From Phoronis australis (Eukaryota; Phoronida; Phoronidae), in assembly GCA_002633005.1 (NCBI GenBank), contig NMRA01000015.1, positions 1-45,830 on the forward strand: DNA of 45,830 bases, given 5' to 3'. The notes beneath the pieces were generated by a model that ran no database searches, was not told the origin of the DNA, and worked only from the letters and a program-made list of their open reading frames with translations. The translations under genes were made by a program, and so were the position numbers. Positions 43,791 to 45,830 of this stretch are shown one piece after another (the first letter of the stretch is position 1; every line of letters starts with the position of its first letter).

Positions 43791-44561
43791 CTAAAAAAAA
43801 CATACATTGCAGGTGGTCTGGCACACGTACCAGATGTGCTCAGACTGCGCATGTGGGTCACAAAACCTAGACCAAATACAATTTAGCTCAAATATGTAAA
43901 ACTATAACCTGTACTTGTGGCAACGAGGAATGCAGTGCTTAACTGTTTAAACAAGTTCACTTATAACTGATGTGCAGGCAAATCTTCCTCTGACTAATAG
44001 CTTGAATGGCGGATTACATTACACAAAGTCTCAAAGCAATCTCAACTATGAACACTTGTCATCTGTCCACACACTGGTGTCCTTACTTCACATACAATAC
44101 TGCTCAACACCAAGGTCCAATCCCATTACAAAATGTTTCAGTAGCTACAACAGTATGAAAAGTCTGAACGCACAACACACATTACAAGGGAACGCAACCA
44201 TTTTGATTAATGTTTAATAAAAACACATATCCCTCATTGTCTTGGAGATCTGTGTTGTTGTATTTAATATCCATGAAACAATGTAAATTGATGCCAACAG
44301 CCCAACAGTGGGCCTGCATCTTGCTTCTCCATCCCTTTCCATTCACCAAACACACTCTCCATCTCCGCCATTTTACTCAATGGAAGTGAACAGAGCACCA
44401 AGATGTGGCTCTTTTGCTCAAACATTTACGTCATTCACTTTAGTTGCTCAATAGTAAATATATGCCAGGGAAACCATCATTAACATGGAAATGACTGTAC
44501 AAGATAACCAAGGATCTTTATTATTTCTCAACAAATTATCAAACAATATGCAACCAAATAG
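43791..44561 (-). other. Intron upstream of the hnRNP-like exon; nothing further seen
   Basis: The sequence on the 5' side of the minus-strand exon shows no other exon. An 81-codon plus-strand ORF (43972-44217) has no recognisable domain. Confidence 0.4.
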
Positions 44562-44785
44562 AAATATGCGGGCGCATAAAACTGGTTGCGTTGCCCATAT
44601 ATATGACTCTACTGACCTCATACCTAAGTCAAATATGAATATGTGGGCGCACAACACCGGCTGCGTTGCCCATAAACACGACTCTACTGACCCCATACCC
44701 AAGTCAAATATGAATATGTGGGCACACAACACCAGCTGCGTTGCCCATAAATATGACTCTACTGACCCCATACTAAAGTCAAATC
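44562..44785. repeat. Tandem repeat, 75-bp unit, three copies
   Basis: GCGTTGCCCAT recurs at 44588, 44663 and 44738, exactly 75 bp apart. Because 75 is divisible by three, both strands stay open and show 25-residue repeats in ORFs of 127 and 136 codons. I do not regard either as a gene. Confidence 0.93.
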
Positions 44786-44971
44786 CTGGCCCACTCCTCA
44801 TCCTTCTCATCTCCTTCCTCTTGGATGTCTGTGGTGGCTTGGCAAGGGTTACATACATCTCATTCTGACCAAACTTCTACAAGCACAACACACGCTAACA
44901 ATGAAGTACACATTCATAGTACAAGTAAGAATTATTAGCCATGTTGGTCGCATCACGTGACCCAGATCTCT

Positions 44972-45045
44972 GTTCCGACGGGCTTGAACCCAAAACTTTC
45001 TGCTAATCGTGCAGATGCTCTAATCCCTGAGCCACTGGGAGAACC
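44972..45045 (-). repeat. tRNA-like sequence (tRNA-derived SINE or pseudogene)
   Basis: Read on the minus strand, it has an A-box-like GTGGCTCAGGGATTAGAGCA whose D-stem GCTC/GAGC is intact. It has a perfect five-pair anticodon stem TCTGC/GCAGA around a seven-base loop (ACGATTA, anticodon GAT, with C where U33 is expected) and a B-box-like GGGTTCAAGCCC. The T-arm is one base short and the acceptor ends do not pair well. A working tRNA gene is therefore unlikely. A head of a tRNA-derived SINE or a decayed tRNA-Ile copy fits better. Confidence 0.6.
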
Positions 45046-45607
45046 AATCACTTACAGAAATCCAATTAGACTTATAGGAGGAATCTTACCCAACTTTGGG
45101 AGTGTATAAGCATGTATATCATTGTTGTGTTACAAATCAGCTGAAACAAGATTTAAATATGTGAAGTCTTAGTGTGTTTAGGGGGGGCACAGATCCAATT
45201 TCAAGTGTCAAATTCGGAACACGGCGCAATCGTAACAGAACTATGGCTATACTAAGTATAGGCTCTCCCGCGATATCCCAGACGACCGGCAGTGGCGCTG
45301 CGCACTACGACTCCGTTTCCGTCGTCTGCTTCACTGTGCAATGAAGTACATTTTACTTCATTTTTTAAAGAAAATGGAATCTGAGTGACAATGAAAAAAC
45401 AGAAGCTGCTGGTAAGATGTGAATTTTAATCGAAGCCTTAGTGAATCACTCAGAAACTCATAATTCTCTCTTTGTCAAACTTTAACCTGATGATTTCCAA
45501 AGCAATCGTGTCATTAAAGCCAACACAAAAAAAACGATTTGGTCTATTGGGCAATTGAAGAATATTTTAAATACAACAAATTTGTTACGAACTGATTGCA
45601 CAAAATA
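45046..45607. other. No gene seen
   Basis: AT-rich sequence with a GC-richer patch near 45260-45330. I see no exon of the hnRNP-like gene or any other feature. Confidence 0.3.
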
Positions 45608-45720
45608 TAACAAGAGCAACGCGGAGCGTTGAAATGCGCCCACAATTGCACCGCATACGGTATCCTTCTAGGGTTGTTTATTGGTACCATAAAGTGGCCA
45701 GTAGAGGACATACTTTGCAA
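45608..45720 (-). repeat. CTCF-motif modular repeat, end fragment (copy 5)
   Basis: It starts with AACAAGAGCAACGCGGAGCG and continues TTGAAATGCGCCCAC, the family's conserved terminus. The terminus forms a perfect hairpin CAACGC-GGA-GCGTTG at 45617-45631. The first motif (CCAGTAGAGGACAT, near 45697) has two mismatches. The fragment fades before the second module or runs out of the window in worn form. Confidence 0.78.
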
Positions 45721-45830
45721 AATGGAAAGGCATGGTCATTGTCTCCTCAATAGGCTAGGGGCAAAATGTGAGTAATCTTCATAATACAAGCACATCCTAT
45801 ACACCAGTTGCTTAAAGCACCACAGAAACA

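Noticed and set aside
44448-44868. ORFs of 127 and 136 codons on opposite strands
   Set aside because: Both are produced by the 75-bp tandem repeat.

Overview
This window is nuclear DNA of an animal, probably a marine or other aquatic invertebrate. It is AT-rich, gene-poor and full of repeats. The genes are split by GT-AG introns and their products are metazoan: a Rab39-type GTPase, eIF5A and an hnRNP Q/R-like RNA-binding protein. The species cannot be fixed from the sequence. There are assembly marks: single Ns at 8495, 10677 and 23701, and a run of 16 Ns at 33285-33300.

Genes, left to right. (1) First coding exon of a Rab39-like small GTPase, minus strand, 2618-2838; the other exons would lie beyond the left edge. 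(2) Three coding exons of eIF5A, plus strand, 17966-21913, with the hypusine-site lysine conserved; I could not find the last short exon. (3) A long single-exon ORF of 646 codons, minus strand, 28671-30611, for a basic, mostly disordered protein that I do not recognise. (4) Two exons (43643-43790 and 42558-42720) and a candidate terminal exon (41868-42085) for the Asp/Tyr/Gly- and RGG-rich C-terminus of an hnRNP Q/R-like protein, minus strand; its RRM exons would lie beyond the right edge. These genes look unrelated in function and merely adjacent.

The rest is mostly mobile and tandem DNA. The most striking family is a dispersed element of about 1.4 kb (13660-14153, 16555-17505, 22996-23700, 38097-39475, fragment 45608-45720). 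It is built from modules of about 143 bp, and each module carries or once carried a motif equal or close to the vertebrate CTCF core consensus CCASYAGRKGGCRS. Other elements are a hAT-like element nested in another hAT-like element with duplicated target sites (11329-13098), a 1.58-kb element with 34-bp perfect inverted ends (14508-16091), a decayed transposase-like pseudogene in the first coding intron of eIF5A (19081-19753), three copies of a repeat of about 1.3 kb (near 4820, 7200 and 35300), a tRNA-like sequence (44972-45045) and many minisatellites with units from 18 to about 310 bp.

The protein-coding calls rest on recognised conserved motifs plus splice sites read by eye. Repeat calls rest on copies compared within this window. 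No database search was possible.
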